Numbered from the stretch's first letter, positions 39,738 through 51,273 are shown. The stretch: DNA of 64,000 nt from an uncultured Arthrobacter sp. (GCF_947493765.1 NZ_CANLSZ010000004.1:302461-366460); one strand, 5' to 3'. Notes: generated by a model from the letters alone, not told the origin. Numbers and translations are program-made.

Positions 39738-41039
39738 ATGAAATCCCTCAAACACCTCTTCGGCGGCAACACCCGCCAGTTCGGGATGATCTTCGCCCTG
39801 GTCGCGCTCGTCGTGTTCTTCCAGTGGCGCACGGGCGGCAAGACGCTCACGTCCGTGAACATGATGAATCTGTTCAACGGCAACTCCTACATCCTGATCC
39901 TGGCGATCGGCATGGTGCTCGTCATCATCGCCGGGCACATCGACCTCTCCGTGGGCTCGATCGCCGCGTTCGTCGGCATCGTCGTCGCGATCGCCATGCG
40001 GGACTGGGGCATCCCGTGGTACCTCGGTGTCCTCCTCGGGCTGGTCCTCGGCGCGCTGATCGGCATGTGGCAGGGCTTCTGGGTCGCGTACGTGGGCATA
40101 CCGGCCTTCATCGTCACCCTGGCGGGCATGCTGTTGTTCCGGGGGGCCAACCAGCGGGTCGGCAACTCGCTCACCGTGCCCGTCCCCGAGGGCTTCCGGT
40201 ATCTCGGCGCGGGCTACCTCCCCGAGATCGGTCCGACCACGGGCTACAACAACCTGACCCTGCTCATCGGCTTCGCCCTGGTGGCCTTCGTGGTCTACAA
40301 CGAGTTCCGGGGGCGTCGCAGGCTCGAGAAGATCAACGCCCAGGTGCCTCCCAGCTGGGTCCCCGTGGTCAAGGTGGTCCTCCTCTCCGCCGTCATCCTC
40401 TACGCGACGTATCTCTTCGCGACGGGTCGCCCGGGCACCTCGTTCCCCGTCCCCGGCATCATCCTCGGGGTCCTCGTGATCATCTACGCGTTCGTCTCCA
40501 ACAAGACGATCCTCGGTCGCCACGTCTACGCCGTCGGCGGCAACCGGCACGCAGCCGAACTGTCGGGGGTCAAGAGCAAGCGGGTGAACTTCATGGTCAT
40601 GATGAACATGTCCGTCCTCGCCGCCCTCGCCGGCATGATCTTCGTGGGCCGCTCCACCGCCTCCGGGCCGTCCGATGGCGTCGGATGGGAACTCGACGCC
40701 ATCGCCGCCGTGTTCATCGGCGGGGCCGCGGTCACCGGCGGCGTGGGCACCGTGGTCGGCTCCATCATCGGTGGCCTCGTCATGGCCGTCCTCAACAACG
40801 GCCTCCAGCTGCTCGGTGCGGGAGCGGACGACACGCAGATCATCAAGGGCCTCGTCCTGCTCGTCGCCGTCGCCTTCGACGTCTTCAACAAGAGCCAGGG
40901 CAAGCCCTCCATCATCGGGCTGCTCACCAGGAACCTCGGCGGAGGCGGCGGCACGCGGAAGGCCGATGCGGACGCTCCGGACCCGGCCCCCACCGAACAG
41001 GCCGTCGGGACCAAGGCAGTCATCTCCCACGACGTCTAG
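39738..41039 (+). CDS. Monosaccharide ABC transporter permease (MmsB/GguB-like)
   Basis: Membrane permease (433 aa) with about ten helices of the BPD_transp_2 family. The coupling motif is AVGGNRHAAELSGVKSKRVNF. GHIDLSVGSIAAFVG is typical of sugar permeases. The extra segment around residues 170-220 (EFRGRRRLEKINAQ) is characteristic of the larger GguB type. SD AGGAAAG. It sits between the ATPase and binding-protein genes. Confidence 0.92.
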   Translation: MKSLKHLFGGNTRQFGMIFALVALVVFFQWRTGGKTLTSVNMMNLFNGNSYILILAIGMVLVIIAGHIDLSVGSIAAFVGIVVAIAMRDWGIPWYLGVLLGLVLGALIGMWQGFWVAYVGIPAFIVTLAGMLLFRGANQRVGNSLTVPVPEGFRYLGAGYLPEIGPTTGYNNLTLLIGFALVAFVVYNEFRGRRRLEKINAQVPPSWVPVVKVVLLSAVILYATYLFATGRPGTSFPVPGIILGVLVIIYAFVSNKTILGRHVYAVGGNRHAAELSGVKSKRVNFMVMMNMSVLAALAGMIFVGRSTASGPSDGVGWELDAIAAVFIGGAAVTGGVGTVVGSIIGGLVMAVLNNGLQLLGAGADDTQIIKGLVLLVAVAFDVFNKSQGKPSIIGLLTRNLGGGGGTRKADADAPDPAPTEQAVGTKAVISHDV

Positions 41040-41104
41040 CCCCGGCCCCGGCCGGACACACAGACCCCCCACGCTCCACCCGTCCATCACAGAAAGAGAA
41101 TGCA

Positions 41105-42202
41105 ATGCGCACATTCGCACGATCCCTCGCAGCCATCGCTGCCATCTCGGCACTGACGCTGACAGGCTGCGGCCGTGAGGAAGCGGCCCCTGCCACCGAC
41201 GACAGCAGCGCGGCGACCGGCGGCTTCGATGCCGGCGCCGCCATCGGCGTCGCCCTCCCGCAGAAGACCTCGGAGAACTGGGTCCTCGCGGAACAGCTCT
41301 TCAACGAAGGTCTCTCCGACGCCGGGTACGAGCCCGACGTCCAGTTCGCCAACAGCGGTGTCTCCGAGCAGCAGAACCAGATCAGCTCCATGATCACCAA
41401 CGGCGTGAAGGTGCTCGTGGTCGGGGCGATCGACGGCGCCCAGCTCGGAACGCAGCTCCAGCAGGCCAAGGACGCCGGGATCACGGTCATCGCGTACGAC
41501 CGCCTCCTGACCAACACGGAGAACGTGGACTACTACGTGGCCTACGACAACTTCCAGGTCGGCGAGCTCCAGGGCCAGGCCCTGCTCGACGGCATGGAGG
41601 CGGCCGATCCTGAGGGCCCCTACAATATCGAGCTCTTCGCCGGCTCGCCCGACGACGCCAACGCGAAGGTCTTCTTCGACGGTGCCATGAGCATCCTGCA
41701 GCCGGAGATCGACAACGGCGACGTCGTCGTCGTCTCGGGCCAGGAGACCTTCGACCAGGCCGTCACGCAGGGCTGGAAGGCCGAGAACGCGCAGAAGCGC
41801 ATGGACACGCTCCTCTCCGGCAACTACGGCTCCACCGAGCTCGACGGGGTCCTCTCCCCCAACGACACCCTCGCCCGCGCCATCCTGACCTCCGTCGAAG
41901 GTGCCGGCAAGGAACTGCCCGTGGTCACGGGGCAGGACTCCGAGGTGGAGTCCGTGAAGTCGATCATGGCCGGCAAGCAGTACTCCACCATCAACAAGGA
42001 CACGCGCGCACTCGTGGAGCACACCATCGAGATGGTGAACAACCTGCAGGCCGGCGAGGAACCCGAGATCAACGATCCCGACTCCTACGACAACGGCGTC
42101 AAGACCGTTCCCGCCTATCTCCTCGAGCCGCAGATCGTCACGAAGGAGAACGCCGCCGAGGCCTACGAGAACGACCCGACGCTCGCCGAGCTGACCAAGT
42201 AG
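41105..42202 (+). CDS. Monosaccharide-binding lipoprotein (ChvE-like)
   Basis: Lipid-anchored receptor (365 aa). Lipobox LTGC with Cys22. The periplasmic-binding fold starts with IGVALPQKTSENW and includes VVGAIDG, VIAYDRL, GSPDDANAK and VLSPNDTLA, matching the ChvE/XylF-like sugar receptors that bind several aldoses. Third gene of the importer operon, followed by a strong terminator. Confidence 0.92.
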   Translation: MRTFARSLAAIAAISALTLTGCGREEAAPATDDSSAATGGFDAGAAIGVALPQKTSENWVLAEQLFNEGLSDAGYEPDVQFANSGVSEQQNQISSMITNGVKVLVVGAIDGAQLGTQLQQAKDAGITVIAYDRLLTNTENVDYYVAYDNFQVGELQGQALLDGMEAADPEGPYNIELFAGSPDDANAKVFFDGAMSILQPEIDNGDVVVVSGQETFDQAVTQGWKAENAQKRMDTLLSGNYGSTELDGVLSPNDTLARAILTSVEGAGKELPVVTGQDSEVESVKSIMAGKQYSTINKDTRALVEHTIEMVNNLQAGEEPEINDPDSYDNGVKTVPAYLLEPQIVTKENAAEAYENDPTLAELTK

Positions 42203-42231
42203 TACGATCCACCGGCCTGCGGGCCGACCCA

Positions 42232-42262
42232 CGGAGCGCCCCGGCCACCGGCCGGGGCGCTC
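42232..42262 (+). terminator. Terminator of the monosaccharide importer operon
   Basis: A perfect 14-bp GC-rich stem (42232-42245 with 42249-42262) and a 3-nt loop, 30 nt after the binding-protein stop. No strong T tract, as is common in high-GC genomes. Confidence 0.75.
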
Positions 42263-42352
42263 CTGGCGTTCCGGGACACCGCCCGTCCTCGTCGGCGGAC
42301 CCTACCGGCGTCGAGGATGGACGCCGGACCGGGCAGCCGCGAGGATGGTGCC

Positions 42353-43426
42353 ATGAATCCCCACCGCATCGTCCCTGCCCCCTGCGCCAGAGCAGGCGCT
42401 CCGAGTCCCCTCGCCGCCACCGGCCGTCCCCTGAGGTGGGGCGTCGTCTCGACCGGCGGCATCGCGCAGAAGGTGACGGGAGATCTGGCCCTGCTCGAGG
42501 ACTCCGTCCTCCACGCCGTCAGCTCCCGCAGCTCCGACAGCGCTGCCGCTTTCGCCGCCCGCTTCGGCTTCTCCAAGAGCTATGGGGACGACGGCGGGAC
42601 GACCGGCTACCAGCGGCTCATGGACGATCCGGAGGTGGATGTCGTCTACATCGCCACTCCCCACGGCCAGCACTTCGAGGTGGCCCGGGCCGCGCTGGAC
42701 GCCGGCAAGCACGTCCTGTGCGAGAAGGCCTTCACCATCAATGCGGCCGAGGCACAGGAGCTCGCCGACCTCGCGGCGGCGCGCGGGCTGTTCCTCATGG
42801 AGGCGGTCTGGACCCGATTCCTGCCGAGTGTCACCCGCGCCTGGGAGTTGATCGACGCCGGCGTGCTGGGCGAGATCCGGTGGATCCAGGCCGATCTCGG
42901 TTTCACGGCGCCGCAGGATCCCACCAGCCGCCTGTGGGATCCTGCGGCCGGCGGAGGAGCACTGCTCGACCTGACGGTCTATCCGCTGACCTGGGCCCTG
43001 GGGTCCCTCGGCTTCCCCGACGTGGTCGCGGCGGTCGGGAGCCTGAACGACGACGGCGTGGACGTCCAGAACGTCCTGACGCTGAGCTACGACAGCGGCG
43101 CCTTCGCCCAACTGTCGTCGTCGTTCGTCTCGTCCTGTCCCGGTCAGGCGACCATCAGCGGGTCGAAGGGGTGGCTGAGGACCGAAGGCAGGCTCAATAA
43201 TCCCAGCGACCTCACGATCGTGGTGGACCAGGAGGAACCCCGCACCGAGCGCTTCGAGCAGATCGGCGCCGGCTACACCCACGAGCTCCGCGAGGTCACC
43301 CGCTGCGTGCAGGAGGGTCTGACCGAGAGCCCCACCATGCCCGTGGGCGACACCCTGCGGACCCTGCGCCTGTTCGACGACGCCCGCGCGCAGCTCGGCG
43401 TCCGGTATCCGAACGACGACGCCTGA
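42353..43426 (+). CDS. Gfo/Idh/MocA family oxidoreductase
   Basis: NAD(P)-dependent sugar or inositol dehydrogenase family (357 aa). The Rossmann start is LRWGVVSTGGIAQKV. The EKP-like catalytic motif reads CEKAFTINA (Ala replaces Pro), and the substrate-domain segment is WTRFLPS. About 40 N-terminal residues are extra. ATG 42353 has GAGG upstream. It lies just after the sugar importer, beyond its terminator, and may act on an imported sugar derivative. Confidence 0.88.
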   Translation: MNPHRIVPAPCARAGAPSPLAATGRPLRWGVVSTGGIAQKVTGDLALLEDSVLHAVSSRSSDSAAAFAARFGFSKSYGDDGGTTGYQRLMDDPEVDVVYIATPHGQHFEVARAALDAGKHVLCEKAFTINAAEAQELADLAAARGLFLMEAVWTRFLPSVTRAWELIDAGVLGEIRWIQADLGFTAPQDPTSRLWDPAAGGGALLDLTVYPLTWALGSLGFPDVVAAVGSLNDDGVDVQNVLTLSYDSGAFAQLSSSFVSSCPGQATISGSKGWLRTEGRLNNPSDLTIVVDQEEPRTERFEQIGAGYTHELREVTRCVQEGLTESPTMPVGDTLRTLRLFDDARAQLGVRYPNDDA

Positions 43427-43455
43427 TCCTCCCACCGCCCACGCGTGATGCCCCT

Positions 43456-43530
43456 CCGCGCCCGAACGGTCCGGGCGCGGGGGGCCGGGCGCACCACCGG
43501 CCGGCCCAGCGCACTGGACCGGCCGGTGGT
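43456..43530. terminator. Two hairpins between convergent oxidoreductase and icd genes
   Basis: Hairpin one has a 9-bp stem (43456-43464 with 43472-43480). Hairpin two has a 12-bp stem (43493-43504 with 43519-43530) and a 14-nt loop. Together they fill the gap and can terminate both strands. Confidence 0.65.
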
Positions 43531-43551
43531 TCGTCCTAGGGTGTGGGGATC

Positions 43552-45774
<2,223 letters not shown>

Positions 45775-45937
45775 GGGCGGCATCTCCTGCGGTGCGTTGC
45801 GGTGAGCGGTCTGGTGGGGCGAACCCGTCGGCTCCAACCTATCGCGTCGCCCGCAGGCGGGCGGCCCGGGACGCAGGCGGGGTGAGGTGGGAGGGCAGGT
45901 CGGCTGGCGGCCGGGCAGGCCGGAGGGCAGGCGGACG

Positions 45938-47566
45938 TCAGTGGTGGAAGTGGCGTGCCCCGGTGAGGTACAGCGTCACTCCCGCCGCGTTCGCCGCGTC
46001 GATCACTTCCTGGTCGCGGACCGACCCGCCGGGCTGCACGACGGCGCGGACGCCGGCGTCGAGCAGGAGCTGCAGTCCGTCGGCGAAGGGGAAGAAGGCA
46101 TCGGAGGCGGCCACGGAGCCACGTGCCCGTTCGGAATCGGTGAGCGTGTTCGCCCGCTCGACGGCGAGGCGGCAGGAATCCACCCGGTTGACCTGTCCCA
46201 TGCCGATACCCACCGAGGCACCGTCGCGGGCGAGCAGGATGGCGTTGGACTTCACGGCGCGGCACGCCGTCCAGGCGAAGGCGAGATCCGCGAGCGTGGC
46301 GTGGTCGCCGGGCTCGCCGGCGGCCAGGGTCCAGGCGGAGGGGTCGTCGCCGTCGGCCTGCAGCGTGTCCGCGACCTGCATGAGCACTCCCCCGGACACC
46401 TGGCGGAACTCCACGGGGTTCCGGCCGTAGCCCTCGGGGAGGGTCAGCAGGCGGAGGTTCTTCTTCCGGCTCAGGATCTCCACGGCGTCGGCGGAGAACG
46501 ACGGCGCGATCACGACCTCCGTGAAGATGTCCTGCACCGTCTCGGCCATGCCGGCGGTAACCTCGCGATTGGCGGCGATCACCCCGCCGAACGCCGAGAC
46601 CGGGTCGCAGGCGTGCGCGCGGGCATGCGCGTCCGCGATCGGGTCCTGGGCGTCGGTCGAGCCGACGGCGACGCCGCACGGATTGGCGTGCTTGACGATC
46701 GCCACGGCCGGTTCGTCGAAGTCGAAGACCGCGCGGAGTGCCGCGTCGGCGTCCACCACGTTGTTGTAGCTCAGGGCCTTGCCGTGGAGCTGGTCCGCCT
46801 GGGCGATGCCCGGCACGGCCCCCTGCTCCACGTAGAGGGCCGCCTGCTGGTGCGGGTTCTCGCCGTACCGCAGCACCTCGGAGCGCTCCAGCGCCAGGCC
46901 CGCGTAGCCCGGCCACGTCACCTCACCGCTCGCGTCGTCCTCCACGTCGAGGTGCTCCGCCGTCCAGGCGGCCACCGCCGTGTCGTAGGCGGCGGTGTGC
47001 GCGAACGCGCGTGCCGCAAGCCGGCGTCGGGCCCCCAGCCCGAAGCCGCCCTCACCGGCTGCCGTGACCACGTCGCCGTACCGTGCCGGGTCGACCACGA
47101 CGGCGACGGACGGGTGGTTCTTCGCCGCGGAGCGGACCATCGCAGGTCCGCCGATGTCGATCTGCTCGACGACGGCGTCGGGCTGCGCACCCGAGCGCAC
47201 CGTCTCCACGAAGGGGTAGAGATTGACGACGACGAGATCGAACGCCTCGATGCCCAGGTCGGCGAGCTGCTCCACGTGCTCGGGACGCCGCCGATCGGCG
47301 AGGATGCCCGCGTGCACGCTCGGGTGCAGCGTCTTCACGCGCCCGTCGAGCGTCTCCTGGAAGCCGGTCACCTCGGACACCTCGGTCACAGGGACGCCTG
47401 CGGCGGCGATCCGCTGCGCCGTCGACCCGGTGGAGACGATGGACACACCGGCGCGGTGCAGGCCCTGCGCAAGCTCCTCCAGGCCGGTCTTGTCGAAGAC
47501 CGAGATCAGGGCTCGGCGGATGGGTACACGGTCCAGCTGGTCAGGGCTCACGCGGGTCTCCGTCAC
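45938..47566 (-). CDS. purH: Bifunctional AICAR transformylase/IMP cyclohydrolase
   Basis: Catalyses the last two steps of IMP synthesis (542 aa). The N-terminal cyclohydrolase domain has [15 protein letters not shown] and [16 protein letters not shown]. The C-terminal transformylase has [13 protein letters not shown] and the ending [10 protein letters not shown]. The start is GTG 47566 without a clear SD. A TAGACT about 20 nt upstream is a possible -10. It is separated from purN by about 4.7 kb of unrelated genes. Confidence 0.96.
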   Translation of the reverse strand: MTETRVSPDQLDRVPIRRALISVFDKTGLEELAQGLHRAGVSIVSTGSTAQRIAAAGVPVTEVSEVTGFQETLDGRVKTLHPSVHAGILADRRRPEHVEQLADLGIEAFDLVVVNLYPFVETVRSGAQPDAVVEQIDIGGPAMVRSAAKNHPSVAVVVDPARYGDVVTAAGEGGFGLGARRRLAARAFAHTAAYDTAVAAWTAEHLDVEDDASGEVTWPGYAGLALERSEVLRYGENPHQQAALYVEQGAVPGIAQADQLHGKALSYNNVVDADAALRAVFDFDEPAVAIVKHANPCGVAVGSTDAQDPIADAHARAHACDPVSAFGGVIAANREVTAGMAETVQDIFTEVVIAPSFSADAVEILSRKKNLRLLTLPEGYGRNPVEFRQVSGGVLMQVADTLQADGDDPSAWTLAAGEPGDHATLADLAFAWTACRAVKSNAILLARDGASVGIGMGQVNRVDSCRLAVERANTLTDSERARGSVAASDAFFPFADGLQLLLDAGVRAVVQPGGSVRDQEVIDAANAAGVTLYLTGARHFHH

Positions 47567-47637
47567 TAGGGCGTCGTGGGGGCTCGGACGAGTCTATCGG
47601 TGCGGGTGCCCTGCAGGGATTGCCGCCGTGCGAACGG

Positions 47638-48159
47638 CTACGTCGCCAGGTCAGGCTCCAGGTGGAGGTACCGGCCTCGGTAGAACAGCAGCGGATCACC
47701 GGAACGGTGGATCCCCAGTCCCTGCACCGACGCCACCACGATGGTGTGGTCGCCGCCGTCGTGCTCCGCCTGCAGGTCGCAGTCCAGCGAAGCGAGGATT
47801 CCCGGCAGGCGGGGGGACCCGTTCGGTGACACCGTCCACTCCACACCGGCGAACCGGTCCACACCGGACCGGGCGAAGGTCGTGGACAGCACCTCGTTGC
47901 CCGCGGACAGGATGTTGATGGTGAATCTGCCCACGCGCCTGATGCGCGGCCAGGAGGACGACGTCCGCGCCGGCGAGAACGTGACCAGCGGCGGATCCAG
48001 CGACAGCGAACTGAAGGACTGGCAGGTGAATCCGAGCGGCCCCTCCGCGCCCAGCGCGGTGATCACCGTAACACCGGTCCCGAAATGTCCCACCACGTCG
48101 CGGAACGTGCGCTGGTCGACGACGCCGGGACGGGCCTGTGGAACGGCTGATGTGGTCAT
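47638..48159 (-). CDS. Flavin reductase family protein (FMN supplier)
   Basis: Short NAD(P)H:FMN reductase-like protein (173 aa) of the split-barrel type. It shows VGHFGTGVTVITA, FTCQSFSSLSLDPPLVTFSPA, SSSWPRIR, and the C-terminal HHR-like region DPLLFYRGRYLHL. Such proteins feed reduced FMN to two-component monooxygenases, and the partner LLM enzyme is encoded just upstream. AAGGAC precedes ATG 48159. It should fall under the same riboswitch-controlled transcript. Confidence 0.9.
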   Translation of the reverse strand: MTTSAVPQARPGVVDQRTFRDVVGHFGTGVTVITALGAEGPLGFTCQSFSSLSLDPPLVTFSPARTSSSWPRIRRVGRFTINILSAGNEVLSTTFARSGVDRFAGVEWTVSPNGSPRLPGILASLDCDLQAEHDGGDHTIVVASVQGLGIHRSGDPLLFYRGRYLHLEPDLAT

Positions 48160-48199
48160 GACTCGTCCTTGCCCGACGTGCCGGGCGTCCCGGGTGCCA

Positions 48200-49615
48200 T
48201 CAGGACGCAACGGCATGGTCGCCGACCCGGAACCGGCTGCCCCTGTGGTCCGGGGGAAGCCTGTCCCCGGCCCCGAAGAGCTTGTTCCGCAGCGTCCCGG
48301 GCTGATACTCCTCCGGATAGGCGCCACGGCTGCGCAGCTCGGGCACCACGTACTCCACGATGTCCTCGAAGGTACCGGGCGTGATGGCGTACGCCAGATT
48401 GAAGCCGTCCACGTCCGTCTCCTCGACCCAGGAGATCAGTTCCTCCGCCACCTCGGCACCCGAGCCGACCAGCCGCGGACCGAGCCCGCCGATCCCCGCC
48501 CGCTCGACGATGTCGCGCAGCGTCCAGACATGGCCGTCGTCGTTGCTCTGCTGCAGGTTCGCGACGGCCGACTGGATGGCATTCGACTTCACGTCGCCGA
48601 TGGGCGCATCGAGGTCGTACTGCGAGAGGTCGATCCCCATCCACCCGGAGAGCAGCACCAGGGCACCCTCGTGGCTGGCGTACTCCTTGTAGTCCTCGTG
48701 CTTGGCCTCGGCCGCCTCGGGTGTGGCACCCGTGATCACCGTGAGCAGCGTGTAGATGCGGACCGAGTACCGGTCCCGGCCCTCGGCCTCGACGGCGTCG
48801 CGGATCCTCGCCACGGTGTCCCGCAGGATCGCCGTGGTGGGCGAGGCGACGAAGACGGCCTCGGCGTTCCCCGCGGCGAACTCGATTCCCCGGGACGAGG
48901 CACCCGCCTGGAAGATCACCGGCGTCCGCTGCGGCGACGGCTCGCTGAGGTGGATGCCGGGGACCTGGAAGAACCTGCCGTCGTGGGCGATGCCGTGGAC
49001 CTTCGAGGGATCCGTGAACACACCCGTCGACCGGTCGCGGACGACGGCGTCGTCCTCCCAGGACCCCTCCAGCAGCTTGTAGACCACCTCGAGGTACTCG
49101 TCCGCGTGGTCGTAGCGCTCGTCATGCTCGAGCTGGTCCTCGTTACCCATGTTCCGTGCTGCCGACGGCAGGTAGCCGGTCACCACGTTCCAGCCCACGC
49201 GACCATTGGTCAGGTGGTCGAGCGTGGAGAGCCGCCGCGCGAACGGATACGGATGCTCGTAGGCAGTGCCTGCGGTCACACCGAACCCGAGGTGCTCGGT
49301 CACCAGCGCCATGGCGGAGACGAGGAGGAACGGGTCGTTCACGGGCACCTGCGTACCCTGCCGCAGCGCCGCGTCGCTGGATCCGCCGTAGGTGTCGTAG
49401 GTGCCCAGCACGTCGGCGATGAAGAGGCCGTCGAAGAGGCCCTTCTCCAGGGTCCTGGCCAGGTCGGCCCAGTAGCGCAGGTCCTTGTACCGCCACGACT
49501 GGTCGTCGGGATGGCGCCAGAGTCCGGGCGACTGGTGGCCCACGCAGTTCATGTCGAAGGCGTTGAACCGGATGTGCCGACGCTGCTGTGGGCTGTCGGT
49601 GGACGCATGAGTCAT
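48200..49615 (-). CDS. LLM-class FMNH2-dependent monooxygenase (NtaA/SnaA/DszA family)
   Basis: Two-component flavin monooxygenase (471 aa) using FMNH2 from the reductase downstream. The family start is HIRFNAFDMNCVGHQSPGLW, followed by RVGWNVVTGYLPSAARN and VIFQAGASSRG. The NtaA/SnaA/DszA group oxidises chelators, sulfones, sulfonates or thioethers. A SAM riboswitch directly upstream indicates a sulfur-source role, so an organosulfur substrate is inferred. Start ATG 49615 has GGAGAGG at 9-nt spacing. An in-frame extension upstream is the riboswitch itself. Confidence 0.9.
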   Translation of the reverse strand: MTHASTDSPQQRRHIRFNAFDMNCVGHQSPGLWRHPDDQSWRYKDLRYWADLARTLEKGLFDGLFIADVLGTYDTYGGSSDAALRQGTQVPVNDPFLLVSAMALVTEHLGFGVTAGTAYEHPYPFARRLSTLDHLTNGRVGWNVVTGYLPSAARNMGNEDQLEHDERYDHADEYLEVVYKLLEGSWEDDAVVRDRSTGVFTDPSKVHGIAHDGRFFQVPGIHLSEPSPQRTPVIFQAGASSRGIEFAAGNAEAVFVASPTTAILRDTVARIRDAVEAEGRDRYSVRIYTLLTVITGATPEAAEAKHEDYKEYASHEGALVLLSGWMGIDLSQYDLDAPIGDVKSNAIQSAVANLQQSNDDGHVWTLRDIVERAGIGGLGPRLVGSGAEVAEELISWVEETDVDGFNLAYAITPGTFEDIVEYVVPELRSRGAYPEEYQPGTLRNKLFGAGDRLPPDHRGSRFRVGDHAVAS

Positions 49616-49629
49616 CAGGAAGATCCTCT

Positions 49630-49722
49630 CCATCGGTCCTGGCAGTAGCACCCTGAGCAGGATTTCTCCTGTCATGGTTGCTGCGGCGTCACAGAGCCAG
49701 ATCTCTCGGCCGCTCGGGATGG
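49630..49722 (-). ncRNA. SAM-I (S-box) riboswitch
   Basis: Minus-strand leader with the S-box architecture. P1 is CCATC/GATGG (49718-49722 with 49630-49634). P2a is GCGGC/GCCGC enclosing a kink-turn-like GAGAG/UGUGAC internal loop. Conserved AGCAACC follows. P3 is a CAGGA-GAAA-UCCUG hairpin. Conserved GGUGCUAC..GCC forms P4. The P2 loop (UCUGG, near 49697-49702) can pair with CCAGGA (49637-49642) as the family pseudoknot. It ends 15 nt before the LLM start codon, and the SD (49625-49631) shares two bases with P1. Confidence 0.9.
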
Positions 49723-49724
49723 TT

Positions 49725-49772
49725 ACGGACACAGTCCACACCACAGTGGGCCGCGCGTAAACAGGTGTCCGT
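49725..49772. promoter_or_regulatory. Spaced inverted repeat in the LLM/MFS divergent region
   Basis: ACGGACAC (49725-49732) and GTGTCCGT (49765-49772) form an 8-bp inverted repeat 32 bp apart in the 286-bp divergent region. It could be an operator for either gene. No regulator gene is adjacent. Confidence 0.3.
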
Positions 49773-49901
49773 CACATGTCGTAACGCGCCCATCCGGACA
49801 ACGTCGCTCCCCGGCGTCCTTCACGGTCCCTGCGGAAGGACGAAGGTGCAGCCGCGCAGCGGTACAGTTCTCGCAGGAACCCGCCCCTTCACGAAGGCAT
49901 C

Positions 49902-51254
49902 ATGAGCATCAATACTCAGCTACCCACAGGCGACCAGGTGGTCCAGGAGCTCCCCTGGCGCTGGAGGGTCCAGGGCAAGATCTTCCTCATCGGTGGTCTC
50001 GGCTTCATGTTCGACGCCTGGGACGTGACCCTCAACGCCTATCTGATCCCCCTGCTGATCGGGGACTGGGGCATCTCCCCCGGCCAGGCTGCCTGGATCG
50101 CGACGTCGAACCTGATCGGCATGGCCGTCGGCGCCTTCGTGTGGGGTTCCGTGGCGGATCTGATCGGGCGGAAGAAGGCGTTCACGCTCACGCTCCTCGT
50201 GTTCTCCGTCTTCACGGTCCTCGGCGCGTTCTCCCCGGACATCCTCTGGTTCTGCGCCTTCCGGTTCCTCGCCGGCTTCGGCCTCGGCGGCTGCATCCCG
50301 GTGGACTACGCGCTCGTGGGCGAGTTCACCCCCCGGCGCCAGCGCGGCCGCGTCCTCACCGCCATGGACGCGTGGTGGCCCATCGGCGCCTTCCTCTGCG
50401 GTGTGGTGACGACGGCGGTGGTCGGCACCACCGGCGACTGGCGGTACGCGATGCTCGTGATGGTCCTCCCCGCGCTGCTGGTGTTCTGGGTCCGCCGCGG
50501 CGTCCCGGAGTCCCCCCTCTTCCTCGTGCAGCGCGGCCGCCCGGAGGAGGCCCGCGCCGTCATCGACGAGCTCGTGGAGCGCACCGGCGGCGAGCAGCGG
50601 TCGTGGCGCCTGCCCGATCCGGAGCAGACACCCAAGCTCTCCCTCGGGAACGTCTCGAACCAGCTCACGGGACTGTGGCGCTACAACTGGCGCATCACCC
50701 TGACGGCCTGGAGCCTGTTCCTGACCATCCTCCTCGTGTACTACGGGGCGCTGACCTGGATGCCGCGGATCCTCATCAGTTCCGGGTACGCGCAGTCGGT
50801 CGCCTTCATCACCACCACCTTCATGACGGGCGTGGGTTTCCTCGGCGTCGTCGCGGCGGCCCTCCTCGTGGAACGCGTGGGGCGCAAGTGGCTCCTGGCC
50901 ATCACCGGGCCGGGCTCGGCCCTCCTCCTGGTCGCCTTCGCCCTGACCCTGGACCTGCCGATGGTCGCGACGGCGTGGCTGCTGGCCTTCGGCCTCGTGG
51001 TCCAGGTGGCCATCCCCGTGCTCTACACCTACGTCTCGGAGCTGTATCCCACCGAACTGCGGGCGAGCGGTTTCGGCTGGGCCTCGACCATCTCCCGCAT
51101 CGGGGCGGGTCTGGTCCCGCTGATCTTCGGCACCCTGCTCTGGCCCTACCTGGGTCTGCCGCTCACGTTCGCGATCATCGGCGGCCTGGTGCTCCTCGCC
51201 GTGCTCTTCATGGCCTTCAACGCCCCCGAGACGCGGCGCGCCAGACTGGACTGA
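49902..51254 (+). CDS. MFS transporter, aromatic acid/sugar-type proton symporter
   Basis: Twelve-helix transporter (450 aa). Helix 1 has GFMFDAWD, the double-Asp pattern of aromatic acid:H+ symporters. MFS motif A is GSVADLIGRKK (residues 82-92), and PESP follows helix 6. Divergent from the riboswitch-controlled monooxygenase, so it may import the sulfonated or aromatic substrate. ATG 49902 has GAAGG; TACAGT at 49863-49868 is a possible -10. Confidence 0.88.
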   Translation: MSINTQLPTGDQVVQELPWRWRVQGKIFLIGGLGFMFDAWDVTLNAYLIPLLIGDWGISPGQAAWIATSNLIGMAVGAFVWGSVADLIGRKKAFTLTLLVFSVFTVLGAFSPDILWFCAFRFLAGFGLGGCIPVDYALVGEFTPRRQRGRVLTAMDAWWPIGAFLCGVVTTAVVGTTGDWRYAMLVMVLPALLVFWVRRGVPESPLFLVQRGRPEEARAVIDELVERTGGEQRSWRLPDPEQTPKLSLGNVSNQLTGLWRYNWRITLTAWSLFLTILLVYYGALTWMPRILISSGYAQSVAFITTTFMTGVGFLGVVAAALLVERVGRKWLLAITGPGSALLLVAFALTLDLPMVATAWLLAFGLVVQVAIPVLYTYVSELYPTELRASGFGWASTISRIGAGLVPLIFGTLLWPYLGLPLTFAIIGGLVLLAVLFMAFNAPETRRARLD

Positions 51255-51273
51255 TCCCCGGGGGAACGGGTCC

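Noticed and set aside
49616-49744. N-terminal extension of the LLM monooxygenase
   Set aside because: It is in-frame translation of the SAM riboswitch. The SD and family alignment place the start at 49615.
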